In this document: piece after piece, positions 7,147 through 15,240 of the stretch | How the letters are laid out: each line of letters begins with the position of its first letter | Numbering within the stretch: the first letter of the stretch is position 1 | Source: JBAYZQ01 sp041672385 | GTDB taxonomy: Bacteria; Spirochaetota; Spirochaetia; Sphaerochaetales; Sphaerochaetaceae | NCBI GenBank assembly: GCA_041672385.1 | Contig: JBAYZQ010000038.1 | Location: 1-15,345 of the forward strand | Length of the DNA: 15,345 bases | Direction: 5' to 3' | The notes under the pieces: model-generated | What the model was told of the DNA's origin: nothing | The model's input: the letters and a program-made list of their open reading frames with translations, nothing else | The model's database searches: none | Translations under genes and position numbers: made by a program

Positions 7147-8041
7147 ACCTATAAAACTTCGCAGAACGATGCTTTTTTGTCCTGGGAATAATCCAGGAAT
7201 GCTATCTAATGCATATATATATGGGGCTGATTCCTTAATGTTTGATTTAGAAGACTCTGTTTCAATGAAAGAAAAAGATGCCGCTAGAAATCTTGTATAT
7301 CAAGCTTTGAAAACCATTGATTATGGACCTTGTGAACTGGTAGTAAGGGTTAATCCTCTTTCTTCTGAGTATGGAAAAGCCGATATTGAAGCCATGGTTG
7401 CCGGTGGAGTAGATGTAATTCGATTACCAAAAACCGAATGTGCTCAAGATATAAAAGATACTGAAGCAGAAATTGAGAAAGCTGAAATTAAGTTTAATGT
7501 TCCATTAGGGACTACAAAAATGATGGCTGCTATTGAAGGTGCACTAGGAATTGTAAATGCATATGAAATTGCGACCGCTAGTTCTAGGCTTATTGCAATT
7601 GCACTTGGAGCAGAAGATTATTGCGCCAATATAAAAACAACCAGGTCGCTTGAAGGTAGTGAACTTTTTTTGGCAAGGGCGACCATAGTAGTTGCTGCTC
7701 GGGCAGCGGGAATTGATTGTATTGATACTGTTTACTCTGACATTTATAATGAAGAACAATTAATTAAAGAGGCTCAAGCTATAAAACAACTAGGTTTTGA
7801 TGGAAAATCTGTTATAAATCCTAGGCAAATTGAGCCTATACATAAAGTGTTTACTCCAACACAGCAAGAAATTGAAAAGGCCTTAAAAATTAAGATGGCT
7901 CTTGAAGATGCTGAAAAAAGGGGTAGTGGAGTTGTGTCTCTTAATGGTAAGATGGTAGACAAACCAGTAATGTTAAGAGCTCTTAGATGTATTGAAATGG
8001 CTAAGGCTTCGTGCGCTTATTTTGAAAAAGAGGAGGAATAA
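7133..8041 (+). CDS. citE: Citrate lyase beta subunit (citryl-ACP lyase)
   Basis: Cleaves citryl-ACP to acetyl-ACP and oxaloacetate. It is a 302-residue TIM-barrel protein of the HpcH/HpaI aldolase superfamily, the standard CitE length. The N-terminus RRTMLFCPGNNPGML, the DLED motif at 38-41, the substrate arginine in VVRVNPL (R72), and the probable magnesium ligands E135 (AAIEGALGI) and D162 (ALGAEDY) are all present. GFDGKSVINPRQI near the C-terminal half is also typical. AGGAGG with a 5-nt spacer fixes the start inside citD. One base separates its stop from the citF ATG. Confidence 0.95.
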   Translation: MNGNKPIKLRRTMLFCPGNNPGMLSNAYIYGADSLMFDLEDSVSMKEKDAARNLVYQALKTIDYGPCELVVRVNPLSSEYGKADIEAMVAGGVDVIRLPKTECAQDIKDTEAEIEKAEIKFNVPLGTTKMMAAIEGALGIVNAYEIATASSRLIAIALGAEDYCANIKTTRSLEGSELFLARATIVVAARAAGIDCIDTVYSDIYNEEQLIKEAQAIKQLGFDGKSVINPRQIEPIHKVFTPTQQEIEKALKIKMALEDAEKRGSGVVSLNGKMVDKPVMLRALRCIEMAKASCAYFEKEEE

Positions 8042-8042
8042 G

Positions 8043-9578
8043 ATGGAAAAGTATCTAAATCAATATTTAAAAGAAACTGGTAAAACCCATTATGTTCCTT
8101 ATGAAAATCCAAAATTGGTTGTAAAAGATAGAACTACTTTACTCGATAAACAAAGAGGAAATGTTAAAATAGTTGATTCAATTGAAACAGCTGTAAAGCT
8201 ATCTGGATTAAAAGATGGTATGACAATTAGTTTTCATCACCATTTTAGAAGTGGAGATAGAATTGTAAATATGGTACTTGATGTTCTTGAGAAGATGGGT
8301 TTTAAAGATTTACGATTGGCTTCTTCTTCTCTTTCAAGTGTTCATTCTCCTGTGATTGATCATATTAAAAGTGGTTTAATAACTAGGATTGAAACTAGTG
8401 GACTTCGTGGAGAACTTGCTGAAGCAGTAAGTCATGGAATTATGAAAAATCCTGTTATTTTTAGAAGTCATGGATCTAGAGCTAATGCTATAGCAGAAGG
8501 AAACCTTAAAATTGATGTTGCCTTTTTAGGTGCTCCAAGTTGTGACCCTTTTGGAAATGCAAATGGTTATACTAGAGATGGGGTAGGAAAGTCAATGTGT
8601 GGTTCAATGGGATATGCCCGAATAGACGCACAGTATGCAAATTACGTTATTGTAATTACTGATAATATTGTTTCCTATCCTAATGTTCCTTTTGGGATTA
8701 GTCAGCGTTATGTAAATAATATTGTAGTAGTGGATTCTATTGGAGATCCAGATAAGATAATGAGTGGGGCTACACGTTTTACAACAAAGCCTCAAGATTT
8801 ACTTATTGCTCAAAGGGCAGCTCGAGTTATTGTTAATTCCCCATATTTTTATAATGGTTTTTCAATTCAAACAGGAAGTGGTGGAGCAAGTCTTGCAGTT
8901 ATTCGATTTCTGGCAGAAGATATGAGAAAAAATAAAATAAACGCAAGTTTTGCTCTTGGCGGTATTACTGGACAGATTGTGGAACTTTATGAAGAAGGTC
9001 TTATAAAGAAAATTTTAGATGTTCAAAGTTTTGATTTAACTGCCGCTAATTCCTTAAAGAATAATCATCTACATCAGCAAATAGATGCAGATTATTATGC
9101 GGACCCTTATAAGAAAGGTACAGCAGCTAATATGTTGGATGTTGTGGTTCTTTCTGCTTTAGAAGTTGATGTGGATTTTAATGTAAATGTACTTACAGGA
9201 AGCGATGGAGTTATAATGGGCGCAATAGGGGGACATCAGGATACTGCCGCTGGAAGTGCTCTTTCAATTATTGTTTGTCCACTTTTAAGAGGAAGAATTC
9301 CTTCAATTCTTAAGAGAGTAAATACTATTGTTACTCCTGGATCTACTGTTGACGTTGTTGTAACTGACCAAGGAATTGCAGTTAATCCTGCAAGGGAGGA
9401 TTTGATAAAGTGTCTAACTGAAAATCATATCTCATTGGTTGATATTAACGACCTTCAGAAAAAAGCAGAATCCATTGTAGGAAGACCTGAGAAGCTTCCT
9501 TTTGGAGATAAAGTGGTTGGAGAAGTTACTTACCGTGATGGAAGTATAATCGATGTAATCAGAAATATTGAAGAATAA
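8043..9578 (+). CDS. citF: Citrate lyase alpha subunit (citrate:acetyl-ACP transferase)
   Basis: Exchanges the acetyl group on CitD for citrate, forming citryl-ACP and acetate. At 511 residues it is the normal CitF length. Recognisable family segments are SFHHHFRSGD at about 63-72, GAPSCDPFGNANG at 163-175, GSGGASLAVIRFL at 278-290 and PGSTVDVVVTDQGIAVNP near the C-terminus. The frame is open upstream to another ATG at 7992, but that lies inside citE. ATG 8043 has the strong AGGAGGA just upstream and gives the family N-terminus. It is followed after 12 nt by the aconitase start. Confidence 0.96.
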   Translation: MEKYLNQYLKETGKTHYVPYENPKLVVKDRTTLLDKQRGNVKIVDSIETAVKLSGLKDGMTISFHHHFRSGDRIVNMVLDVLEKMGFKDLRLASSSLSSVHSPVIDHIKSGLITRIETSGLRGELAEAVSHGIMKNPVIFRSHGSRANAIAEGNLKIDVAFLGAPSCDPFGNANGYTRDGVGKSMCGSMGYARIDAQYANYVIVITDNIVSYPNVPFGISQRYVNNIVVVDSIGDPDKIMSGATRFTTKPQDLLIAQRAARVIVNSPYFYNGFSIQTGSGGASLAVIRFLAEDMRKNKINASFALGGITGQIVELYEEGLIKKILDVQSFDLTAANSLKNNHLHQQIDADYYADPYKKGTAANMLDVVVLSALEVDVDFNVNVLTGSDGVIMGAIGGHQDTAAGSALSIIVCPLLRGRIPSILKRVNTIVTPGSTVDVVVTDQGIAVNPAREDLIKCLTENHISLVDINDLQKKAESIVGRPEKLPFGDKVVGEVTYRDGSIIDVIRNIEE

Positions 9579-9590
9579 TTTGGAGTGTAT

Positions 9591-11828
9591 ATGGAATTAA
9601 TTGATAAGAAAGTTTTTTTAACAAAAGGTAAAATTGTTGATTCTGGAGAGTGTAATCTTGATTCAGAAAAAGGCCGAAAAGGGACAATGACCTACAGAAT
9701 TATGCAAAAACATAACGTTGGTTCAGATTTGGAAAATCTGAAAATTAAATTTGATGCTTTAGCAAGTCATGATATTACCTACGTTGGTATTGTTCAGACT
9801 GCAAGAGCTTCCGGTTTAAAATCTTTTCCGGTTCCCTATGCAATGACAAATTGCCACAACAGCCTTTGTGCAGTAGGGGGAACAATCAATGAAGACGATC
9901 ATGTTTTTGGGTTGAGTGCAGCCAAGAAATATGGGGGAATTTATGTACCTGCAAATCAAGCTGTTATTCATACCTATGTAAGAGAGACTCTTGCAGATTG
10001 CGGGAAAATGATATTGGGAAGCGACAGCCATACTAGGTATGGAGCTCTTGGTGCTATGGGTATTGGAGAAGGTGGTCCTGAACTTGTAAAACAACTCTTA
10101 AGTCATACTTATGATATAAAAAGACCTGAGGTGGTTTTGGTTTACCTAAAGGGAAAAGTTCCTTTTGGAACAGGGCCTCATGATGTTGCTCTTGCTTTGG
10201 TTCATGAAACTTTCGACAAAGGTTTTTTGAAAAACCGAGTTCTGGAGTTTTCCGGACCTGGTATTAAAGACCTTGGTATTGATTTTAGATGTGCAATTGA
10301 TGTTATGACTACAGAAACAACTTGTTTAAGTTCAATTTGGGAAACTGATGAAGTTGTTGCGTCTTATGATAAGATGCATGGAAGGGAATTTAAGAAATTG
10401 GAACCTTTAGATGGTGCGATGTACGACAGAGCTATTATTATTGATTTAAGTCAAATTAAACCAATGATTGCACTTCCTTTCCACCCAAGTAAAGCCTTTA
10501 CAATTGATGATATTAATGAAAATGGCTTGGACATTTTGCCAGCTTTTCAAAAGGAGATTCAAGATCGTTATGAAGGTAAAGTGAACCTAGATTTGATGAG
10601 CAAATACCATGATGGTGCTTTGTGGACAGATCAAGGTATTATTGCAGGTTGTAGTGGAGGTCTTTTTGAAAATATCTGTGCTGCAGAAGCAATATTAAAA
10701 GATCAAACGATTGGAAATGGTAATTTCAGCCTTTCTATTTATCCTGGAAGCAATCCTATTGGACTTGAATTGACAAGAAATGGAGTTTTTGCAAATTTGA
10801 TGGAAAGCGGAGCTGTTATAAAACCAGCTTTCTGTGGTCCCTGTTTTGGAGCTGGGGATGTACCTGCTAATAATGCACTTTCAATTCGTCATACAACTAG
10901 GAATTTCCCAAATAGAGAAGGTTCAAAACCTTCCGATGGTCAGCTTAGTGGTGTAGCTTTGATGGATGCTAGGTCTATTGCTGCTACAGCTAGAAATGGT
11001 GGAAAACTTACAAGTGCCGCTAAGTATCCAGATTGCAAAGAGAATTATAAATATCATTATGATTCTTCAATCTACGCAAAACGCGTTTATAATGGTTTTG
11101 GAAAACCTGATCCAAATGAAGAGTTAATTATTGGACCAAATATTACTTTGTGGCCTAAAATGTATCCCTTAAGAGAAAACATTCTTTTGAAAATGGTTGC
11201 AGTAATTAGAGATTCGGTTACAACAACTGATGAACTTATTCCTTCCGGAGAAACTTCAAGTTATAGATCTAATCCTCTAAGACTGGCTGAGTTTACCTTG
11301 TCTAGGCGTGTTCCTGAATATGTTGAAAGGGCAAAAGCTGTTGAAAAAGTTGAACAGGATAGACTCTCTGGAAAAACTGATGAGGTTTCTAAAATTCTTA
11401 AGAAGATGGGATTTGAAATTGATTTATCAAGTATTCAATATAGCTCCTGTGTTTATGCAAATCGACCGGGTGATGGGTCTGCAAGAGAACAAGCAGCAAG
11501 TTGTCAGAAAGTTCTTGGAACAAGTGCTAATATTGCTATTGAATATGCTACAAAGCGTTATAGAAGTAATTGTATTAACTGGGGAATTATTCCTTTTACA
11601 CTTTCTGAAGGTGAGATCTTTGAAGGAGAAGTTGACAGTTATGTTTTGGTCCAAAATATAAAAGAAGCTCTTGCGTCTGGTAAACAAAGCTTAAAAGCCT
11701 TCTTGTATGATGGTAAAAAGGTAAAACCTTTTGACCTAGAACTTAAGAATCTTACCTCTGAGGAACGCCAGATAATACTTACGGGGTGTTTAATGAATTA
11801 TTATGCAGCAACAGATAACAGGAGTTAG
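9591..11828 (+). CDS. acn: Aconitate hydratase of the YbhJ/Bacteroidetes-like subfamily
   Basis: Iron-sulphur hydro-lyase predicted to interconvert citrate and isocitrate. The three [4Fe-4S] cysteines are C354 in AGCSGG and C415/C418 in FCGPC, close to C358, C421 and C424 of mitochondrial aconitase. DSHT is at 145-148. The catalytic segment GDGSAREQAA gives S630 and R632, matching S642 and R644, with alanine in place of the middle serine. At 745 residues it is shorter than AcnA/AcnB and resembles the less-studied YbhJ-type hydratases, whose substrate is not always proven. Here the neighbours citDEF and icd argue strongly for citrate/isocitrate. The start is ATG 9591, with TGGAG at 9581-9585 and a 5-nt spacer. 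A GTG at 9585 overlaps that site and is less likely. Two bases separate its stop from icd. Confidence 0.9.
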   Translation: MELIDKKVFLTKGKIVDSGECNLDSEKGRKGTMTYRIMQKHNVGSDLENLKIKFDALASHDITYVGIVQTARASGLKSFPVPYAMTNCHNSLCAVGGTINEDDHVFGLSAAKKYGGIYVPANQAVIHTYVRETLADCGKMILGSDSHTRYGALGAMGIGEGGPELVKQLLSHTYDIKRPEVVLVYLKGKVPFGTGPHDVALALVHETFDKGFLKNRVLEFSGPGIKDLGIDFRCAIDVMTTETTCLSSIWETDEVVASYDKMHGREFKKLEPLDGAMYDRAIIIDLSQIKPMIALPFHPSKAFTIDDINENGLDILPAFQKEIQDRYEGKVNLDLMSKYHDGALWTDQGIIAGCSGGLFENICAAEAILKDQTIGNGNFSLSIYPGSNPIGLELTRNGVFANLMESGAVIKPAFCGPCFGAGDVPANNALSIRHTTRNFPNREGSKPSDGQLSGVALMDARSIAATARNGGKLTSAAKYPDCKENYKYHYDSSIYAKRVYNGFGKPDPNEELIIGPNITLWPKMYPLRENILLKMVAVIRDSVTTTDELIPSGETSSYRSNPLRLAEFTLSRRVPEYVERAKAVEKVEQDRLSGKTDEVSKILKKMGFEIDLSSIQYSSCVYANRPGDGSAREQAASCQKVLGTSANIAIEYATKRYRSNCINWGIIPFTLSEGEIFEGEVDSYVLVQNIKEALASGKQSLKAFLYDGKKVKPFDLELKNLTSEERQIILTGCLMNYYAATDNRS

Positions 11829-11830
11829 TT

Positions 11831-13039
11831 ATGAAAAAGATTGAAATGAAAACCCCTCTAGTGGAGATGGATGGAGATGAAATGACCCGGGTTCTTTGGA
11901 AAATGATAAAGGATGAACTTATATTTCCCTTTGTTGATCTAAAAACTGAGTATTATGATTTGGGTTTGGTTAACCGAGAAAAGACAAAAGACCAGGTTAC
12001 AAAAGATGCTTCTTATGCCATTAAAAAATATGGCGTTGGTGTCAAATGTGCAACCATTACTCCAAATGAACAACGAATGAGTGAATATAATCTAAGTGAA
12101 TGCTATAAAAGTCCAAATGGAACTTTAAGAGCAATCCTTGATGGAACAGTTTTTAGAACTCCTATTGTTGTTGATTCTATAAAACCTGTTGTTCGTAATT
12201 GGAAAAAACCTATCACTATTGCTCGTCATGCTTATGGTGATGTTTACAAGTGTACTGAGTACAAGGTCCCTGGAAAAGGTAAAGCTGAAATAGTTTTTAC
12301 TGGAGAAGATGGAAAAGAGCACAAACAGACAATTTTTGATTTTGAAGGTCCTGGAATTATTCAAGGAATGTACAATAAGGATGATTCAATAACTAGTTTT
12401 GCCCATAGTTGCTTTAAATATGCTCTCGATATGAAACAATCCTTATGGTTTTCTGCAAAAGATACGATTAGTAAGGTATACGATCAGAGATTCAAAGACA
12501 TTTTTCAAGAAATTTATAACAAGTATTACAAAGAGAAATTTGAAGAGGCTAAAATTGTTTATTTCTATACTTTGATTGATGATGCAGTCGCTAGAGTTAT
12601 CCGAAGTGAAGGTGGGTATATTTGGGCTTGTAAGAATTATGATGGTGATGTTATGAGCGATATGATTTCAACTGCTTTTGGATCTTTGGCTATGATGACA
12701 AGTGTTTTGGTATCTCCAGAGGGAAATTATGAATTTGAAGCAGCTCATGGAACTGTAACTAGACATTATTATAGGTACTTGAAGGGTGAAAAGACTTCTA
12801 CCAATCCAGTTGCTACCATTTTTGCATGGTCAAGAGCTTTATCAAAACGTGGTGAAAAAGATGGAATAAAAGAGCTGGAGGTTTTTGGCCAAAAACTCGA
12901 AAAGAGTGTCCTTGAAACTTTAGATGATAATATTATGACTAAAGATCTTATTGGTTTAATTTTAGATAAAACAGTTAAACCTGTTTATACTGAAGATTTT
13001 ATTAAGGCTATAAAGGTTAGATTAGAGAAATTGGTTTAA
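11831..13039 (+). CDS. icd: NADP-dependent isocitrate dehydrogenase, homodimeric eukaryotic-like type
   Basis: Oxidative decarboxylation of isocitrate to 2-oxoglutarate with NADP+, reversible at high CO2. The 402-residue protein aligns with human IDH1 almost without gaps in its first 140 residues. Substrate residues R100, R109, R132 and Y139 have the same numbers as in IDH1, and metal ligands D251, D273 and D277 correspond to human D252, D275 and D279. HGTVTRH, with R311/H312 matching human R314/H315, indicates NADP rather than NAD. It therefore belongs to the type II lineage, not the E. coli Icd lineage. AGGAG at 11820-11824 with a 6-nt spacer lies in the last aconitase codons. Its stop is six bp from the stop of the convergent gene, and I see no convincing terminator. 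Confidence 0.95.
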   Translation: MKKIEMKTPLVEMDGDEMTRVLWKMIKDELIFPFVDLKTEYYDLGLVNREKTKDQVTKDASYAIKKYGVGVKCATITPNEQRMSEYNLSECYKSPNGTLRAILDGTVFRTPIVVDSIKPVVRNWKKPITIARHAYGDVYKCTEYKVPGKGKAEIVFTGEDGKEHKQTIFDFEGPGIIQGMYNKDDSITSFAHSCFKYALDMKQSLWFSAKDTISKVYDQRFKDIFQEIYNKYYKEKFEEAKIVYFYTLIDDAVARVIRSEGGYIWACKNYDGDVMSDMISTAFGSLAMMTSVLVSPEGNYEFEAAHGTVTRHYYRYLKGEKTSTNPVATIFAWSRALSKRGEKDGIKELEVFGQKLEKSVLETLDDNIMTKDLIGLILDKTVKPVYTEDFIKAIKVRLEKLV

Positions 13040-13045
13040 AAATTA

Positions 13046-14134
13046 TCAATTTTGTTGATTTGAGAGGGTTTTCCTTATGTTTTCGCCTAGATAGGCGGCC
13101 ATAATGGTAAAGCCCTCTTTGTTTGGGTGAAGGTAATTGTCTCTAAAGTAATGGCGGTTATGTATTGGAATATCAATTCCTCTTATTACTTTAAAGTTTG
13201 AGTACTTTTTGGCTTTTCCTTCAATTAACATGGTTATTGCCATGAAGCTACCTGCTTTTGTGTCTTTGTCTATGTCAGCACGCCAAATCGGTGTGATTAC
13301 AAAAACAGGAGTTTCGGGGAATTTGCTGTTTAAGGTTTTAAAATAGAGTTCTACATTTTTTTCAATTGTTTCATATTTATCAAAATGTTGCCAATCGTTT
13401 GTTCCATAAGCTATGGTTATCAATTCAGGTTTATCAAGGCTTTCAAGACCTTCTAAGGCTCTACTGTCAAACCAGAAGCCTCCAATGCCTTGATTTAAGG
13501 CGTCGTAGCCTAATCGGTTAGCGAGTTTGATAACGTAGCTGTCTGTTATTTGTACGGTGTTAAAGCCTTGTGTAATGGAGTCTCCAAGGCAGAACATGGT
13601 TTTGTTTGAAATGGGAGCAATATGCAAAGAGTGATTTGATCTAAAATTCTTAACTGCTGCATAAGGAAATACTGGGAAATAGAGTTTTAACTTCATATTG
13701 CTATGATTTTTGTTTTTGAAATAGAAGGTTATTTTTCCTTTTTGACACTTCTTAGAAATAATTTGATCTTCATTAATTTCAAGGTCAAAAGTAAAAGATG
13801 TTGGCATAATTGCCCTTTCTTTTATTTGTTTAGCAAGGTCTTTCTGAAGTTTTTTAAAATCGGCCTTATGAAGTTTTTTAAGGGTAGGAGCAAAGTTTCT
13901 GAGAACACTAAAAGGCCTACAATAAAAAGAAAGCTTGTTTCCTCTAGTGCAAAGTGAAAGATATATTCCTGAAGAGCAAAGGCTCATATTTTCAAAAAGT
14001 ATATCATCTTTGTAAAGCTCTAATTGATTGGAAGTAAATCTAAGAAAAAGAGTATAACCTTTCTTCATCTTTATAAAGTCTAAACAATTATGAGCTGAGG
14101 CTTTTAAATCGTCTACGTGCAAAATTTCAGCCAT
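13046..14134 (-). CDS. Cytoplasmic SGNH/GDSL-family hydrolase with an extra N-terminal domain
   Basis: Predicted serine esterase or acetyl-esterase of unknown substrate. The SGNH blocks are clear: FCLGDSITQG with nucleophile S186, NQGIGG with N214 and G218 nearby, YGTND with N246, and RDNYLHPN with H336. The residue three before the histidine, where the catalytic Asp of DxxH is expected, is N333. The nearest Asp is D332, so block V is shifted or altered. Residues 1 to about 175 form a separate, beta-rich looking domain, as in CE2-like or GxDLY-type esterases, though I cannot assign it. No signal peptide is seen. It starts 3 nt after the stop of the phosphodiesterase gene, with only a weak upstream GGGA, so coupled translation is likely. 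Confidence 0.82.
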   Translation of the reverse strand: MAEILHVDDLKASAHNCLDFIKMKKGYTLFLRFTSNQLELYKDDILFENMSLCSSGIYLSLCTRGNKLSFYCRPFSVLRNFAPTLKKLHKADFKKLQKDLAKQIKERAIMPTSFTFDLEINEDQIISKKCQKGKITFYFKNKNHSNMKLKLYFPVFPYAAVKNFRSNHSLHIAPISNKTMFCLGDSITQGFNTVQITDSYVIKLANRLGYDALNQGIGGFWFDSRALEGLESLDKPELITIAYGTNDWQHFDKYETIEKNVELYFKTLNSKFPETPVFVITPIWRADIDKDTKAGSFMAITMLIEGKAKKYSNFKVIRGIDIPIHNRHYFRDNYLHPNKEGFTIMAAYLGENIRKTLSNQQN

Positions 14135-14137
14135 TTT

Positions 14138-14920
14138 TTATTTTTCCCTTTTGTTTTTTTGAAAAGTTTCTACTGCATGTTTTAAAATTACTGGATTATT
14201 ACCAATTAGTCCATCTACTCCTAACGAAAGAAGATTTAGGGCTTCTGATTCGGTGTTAACCGTCCAGGTAATTATTGGTTTTTTCTTAAAACGCTTCATA
14301 AACTCAAAGTTTACTTGTGTAAAATTTGGTTTAAGATAGGTGCTATGGCTGAAAAATCTTCCATTTCCTGTTTGAAGAAATTTTGGAACATCTTTGGTTT
14401 TGCAAAAGATATCAGCTGTTGGTATTGTCCCTTGACTGGCTCTTTTGAATTTACCTAAAGCTATCGGGTTAAAAGATGACACTAAGATGTAATCAACCAA
14501 ATTATGTTTTTTTATTATATTGAAGATATCTCGATGCATCTCACTTGAGATGTATTTTGACGGGACTTTAAGTTCAATATCGTAATAGAATTTAGTGTTA
14601 TACTCTTCAAGTAGTTGGTCTAGAAGTAAAATTCTTTCATTTTTAAATTTGGAATCTTTAAAAGAACCCACATCAAGGGTCTTTAGGGTGGACCAGGAGG
14701 TTTCTTCTACAGTTTGATTAAGTCCACCAACTCTTTTAAGATTAAAATCGTGAGTTATTACAATCTCGCCTGTTTTACATTTGTGTACATCTGTTTCTAT
14801 TCCGGGAATCAAATTTTCAATACACATATCAAAAGAGGCCTTCGTGTTTTCTGGAGCATTTTCGCTAAATCCTCGATGACCAAAAACCATTGGAGCCTTA
14901 AAATAAATTAATTTGTTCAT
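14138..14920 (-). CDS. Glycerophosphodiester phosphodiesterase (UgpQ-like, cytosolic)
   Basis: Hydrolyses deacylated phospholipids (glycerophosphodiesters) to glycerol-3-phosphate and an alcohol. The GDPD family residues are present: H15-R16-G17 in FGHRGFSENAPENT, E24-N25, E42 and D44 in GIETDVHKCKTGEI, H57-D58, E116 and K118 in DIELKVP, and W219 in ITWTVN. It has 260 residues and no signal peptide, so it should act in the cytosol on imported or internally generated diesters. The start is placed at 14920, where AGGA lies six nt upstream. A GTG at 14947 would add nine residues but lacks a site. It is the first gene of an operon with the SGNH hydrolase, which suggests a joint role in lipid or polymer-ester turnover (inference). 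Confidence 0.9.
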   Translation of the reverse strand: MNKLIYFKAPMVFGHRGFSENAPENTKASFDMCIENLIPGIETDVHKCKTGEIVITHDFNLKRVGGLNQTVEETSWSTLKTLDVGSFKDSKFKNERILLLDQLLEEYNTKFYYDIELKVPSKYISSEMHRDIFNIIKKHNLVDYILVSSFNPIALGKFKRASQGTIPTADIFCKTKDVPKFLQTGNGRFFSHSTYLKPNFTQVNFEFMKRFKKKPIITWTVNTESEALNLLSLGVDGLIGNNPVILKHAVETFQKNKREK

Positions 14921-15020
14921 TTTTATTCCTTTTATATAATGTAACACTATGATTTTTGATAGACAATAAAAAAAATAATATTTAATAATTTCTTTTATAA
15001 TAGGACAATAAAGCTTTTAA

Positions 15021-15080
15021 ATAAAAAAAACGAAAAAAAATAAAAATAATGCTTGACAAGTAACCCTGTTTTTTGATAGT
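15021..15080 (+). promoter_or_regulatory. Strong stable-RNA-type promoter with UP-like element
   Basis: A perfect -35 TTGACA (15053-15058), a 16-bp spacer and GATAGT (15075-15080, 4 of 6 to TATAAT) are preceded by a block of phased A-tracts at 15021-15050 that resembles an rRNA UP element. Transcription would start near 15086-15087 and run rightward, away from the divergent phosphodiesterase gene. This is the strongest promoter-like sequence in the window. Confidence 0.7.
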
Positions 15081-15089
15081 TTATTGAGG

Positions 15090-15117
15090 CACGTGAGACG
15101 ACACAACGTCGAGCGTG
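15090..15117 (+). repeat. Two-tier hairpin near the 5' end of the leader
   Basis: CACG (15090-15093) pairs with CGTG (15114-15117), then a symmetric 3x3 internal loop, then GACG (15097-15100) with CGTC (15107-15110), closing a six-nt loop ACACAA. It begins within about four bases of the predicted transcription start. Confidence 0.5.
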
Positions 15118-15200
15118 ATTGATTTTTACAGAGATATTAGAGAAGAGAAGGGAAGATAATTGAGAAAAATGATTGCCGCAAGGTTGTTGGTTTTTCTCGT

Positions 15201-15240
15201 TAAGAACGAAAGTTCTTAGGAAGCAAATGAGGGCTTCCTA
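15201..15240 (+). repeat. Two back-to-back hairpins, one with a GAAA tetraloop
   Basis: The first is TAAGAAC-GAAA-GTTCTTA (15201-15218), a 7-bp stem with a GNRA tetraloop. The second is TAGGAAGC with GCTTCCTA (15217-15240), an 8-bp stem with an 8-nt loop. The last two bases of the first stem are the first two of the second, so they stack or compete at the junction. No T-run follows, so neither is a terminator. Confidence 0.6.

Noticed and set aside
7992..8042. Upstream in-frame ATG that would lengthen CitF by 17 residues
   Set aside because: It lies inside the citE coding sequence without a suitable ribosome binding site. ATG 8043 has a strong AGGAGGA upstream and gives the family N-terminus.
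9585..9590. GTG start for the aconitase two codons upstream
   Set aside because: The GTG overlaps the only good Shine-Dalgarno (TGGAG). ATG 9591 is at the correct distance from it.
13043..13061. Short inverted repeat ATCAA/TTGAT between icd and the SGNH gene as a terminator
   Set aside because: The stem is five mostly A-T pairs with no proper T-run after it. Too weak to call.
13084..13097. Palindrome CGCCTA-GA-TAGGCG
   Set aside because: It is inside the SGNH coding sequence, has a 2-nt centre and no T-run in either direction. Probably chance codon sequence.
14921..14947. GTG start adding nine residues to the phosphodiesterase
   Set aside because: No Shine-Dalgarno precedes it, and the added residues are not part of the GDPD fold. 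ATG 14920 has AGGA at a 6-nt spacing.
15169..15219. Possible 16-codon leader peptide (MIAARLLVFLVKNESS) in the right-hand leader
   Set aside because: There is no well-placed Shine-Dalgarno, the frame runs into hairpin stems, and it has no regulatory codon run. A chance frame is the simpler reading.
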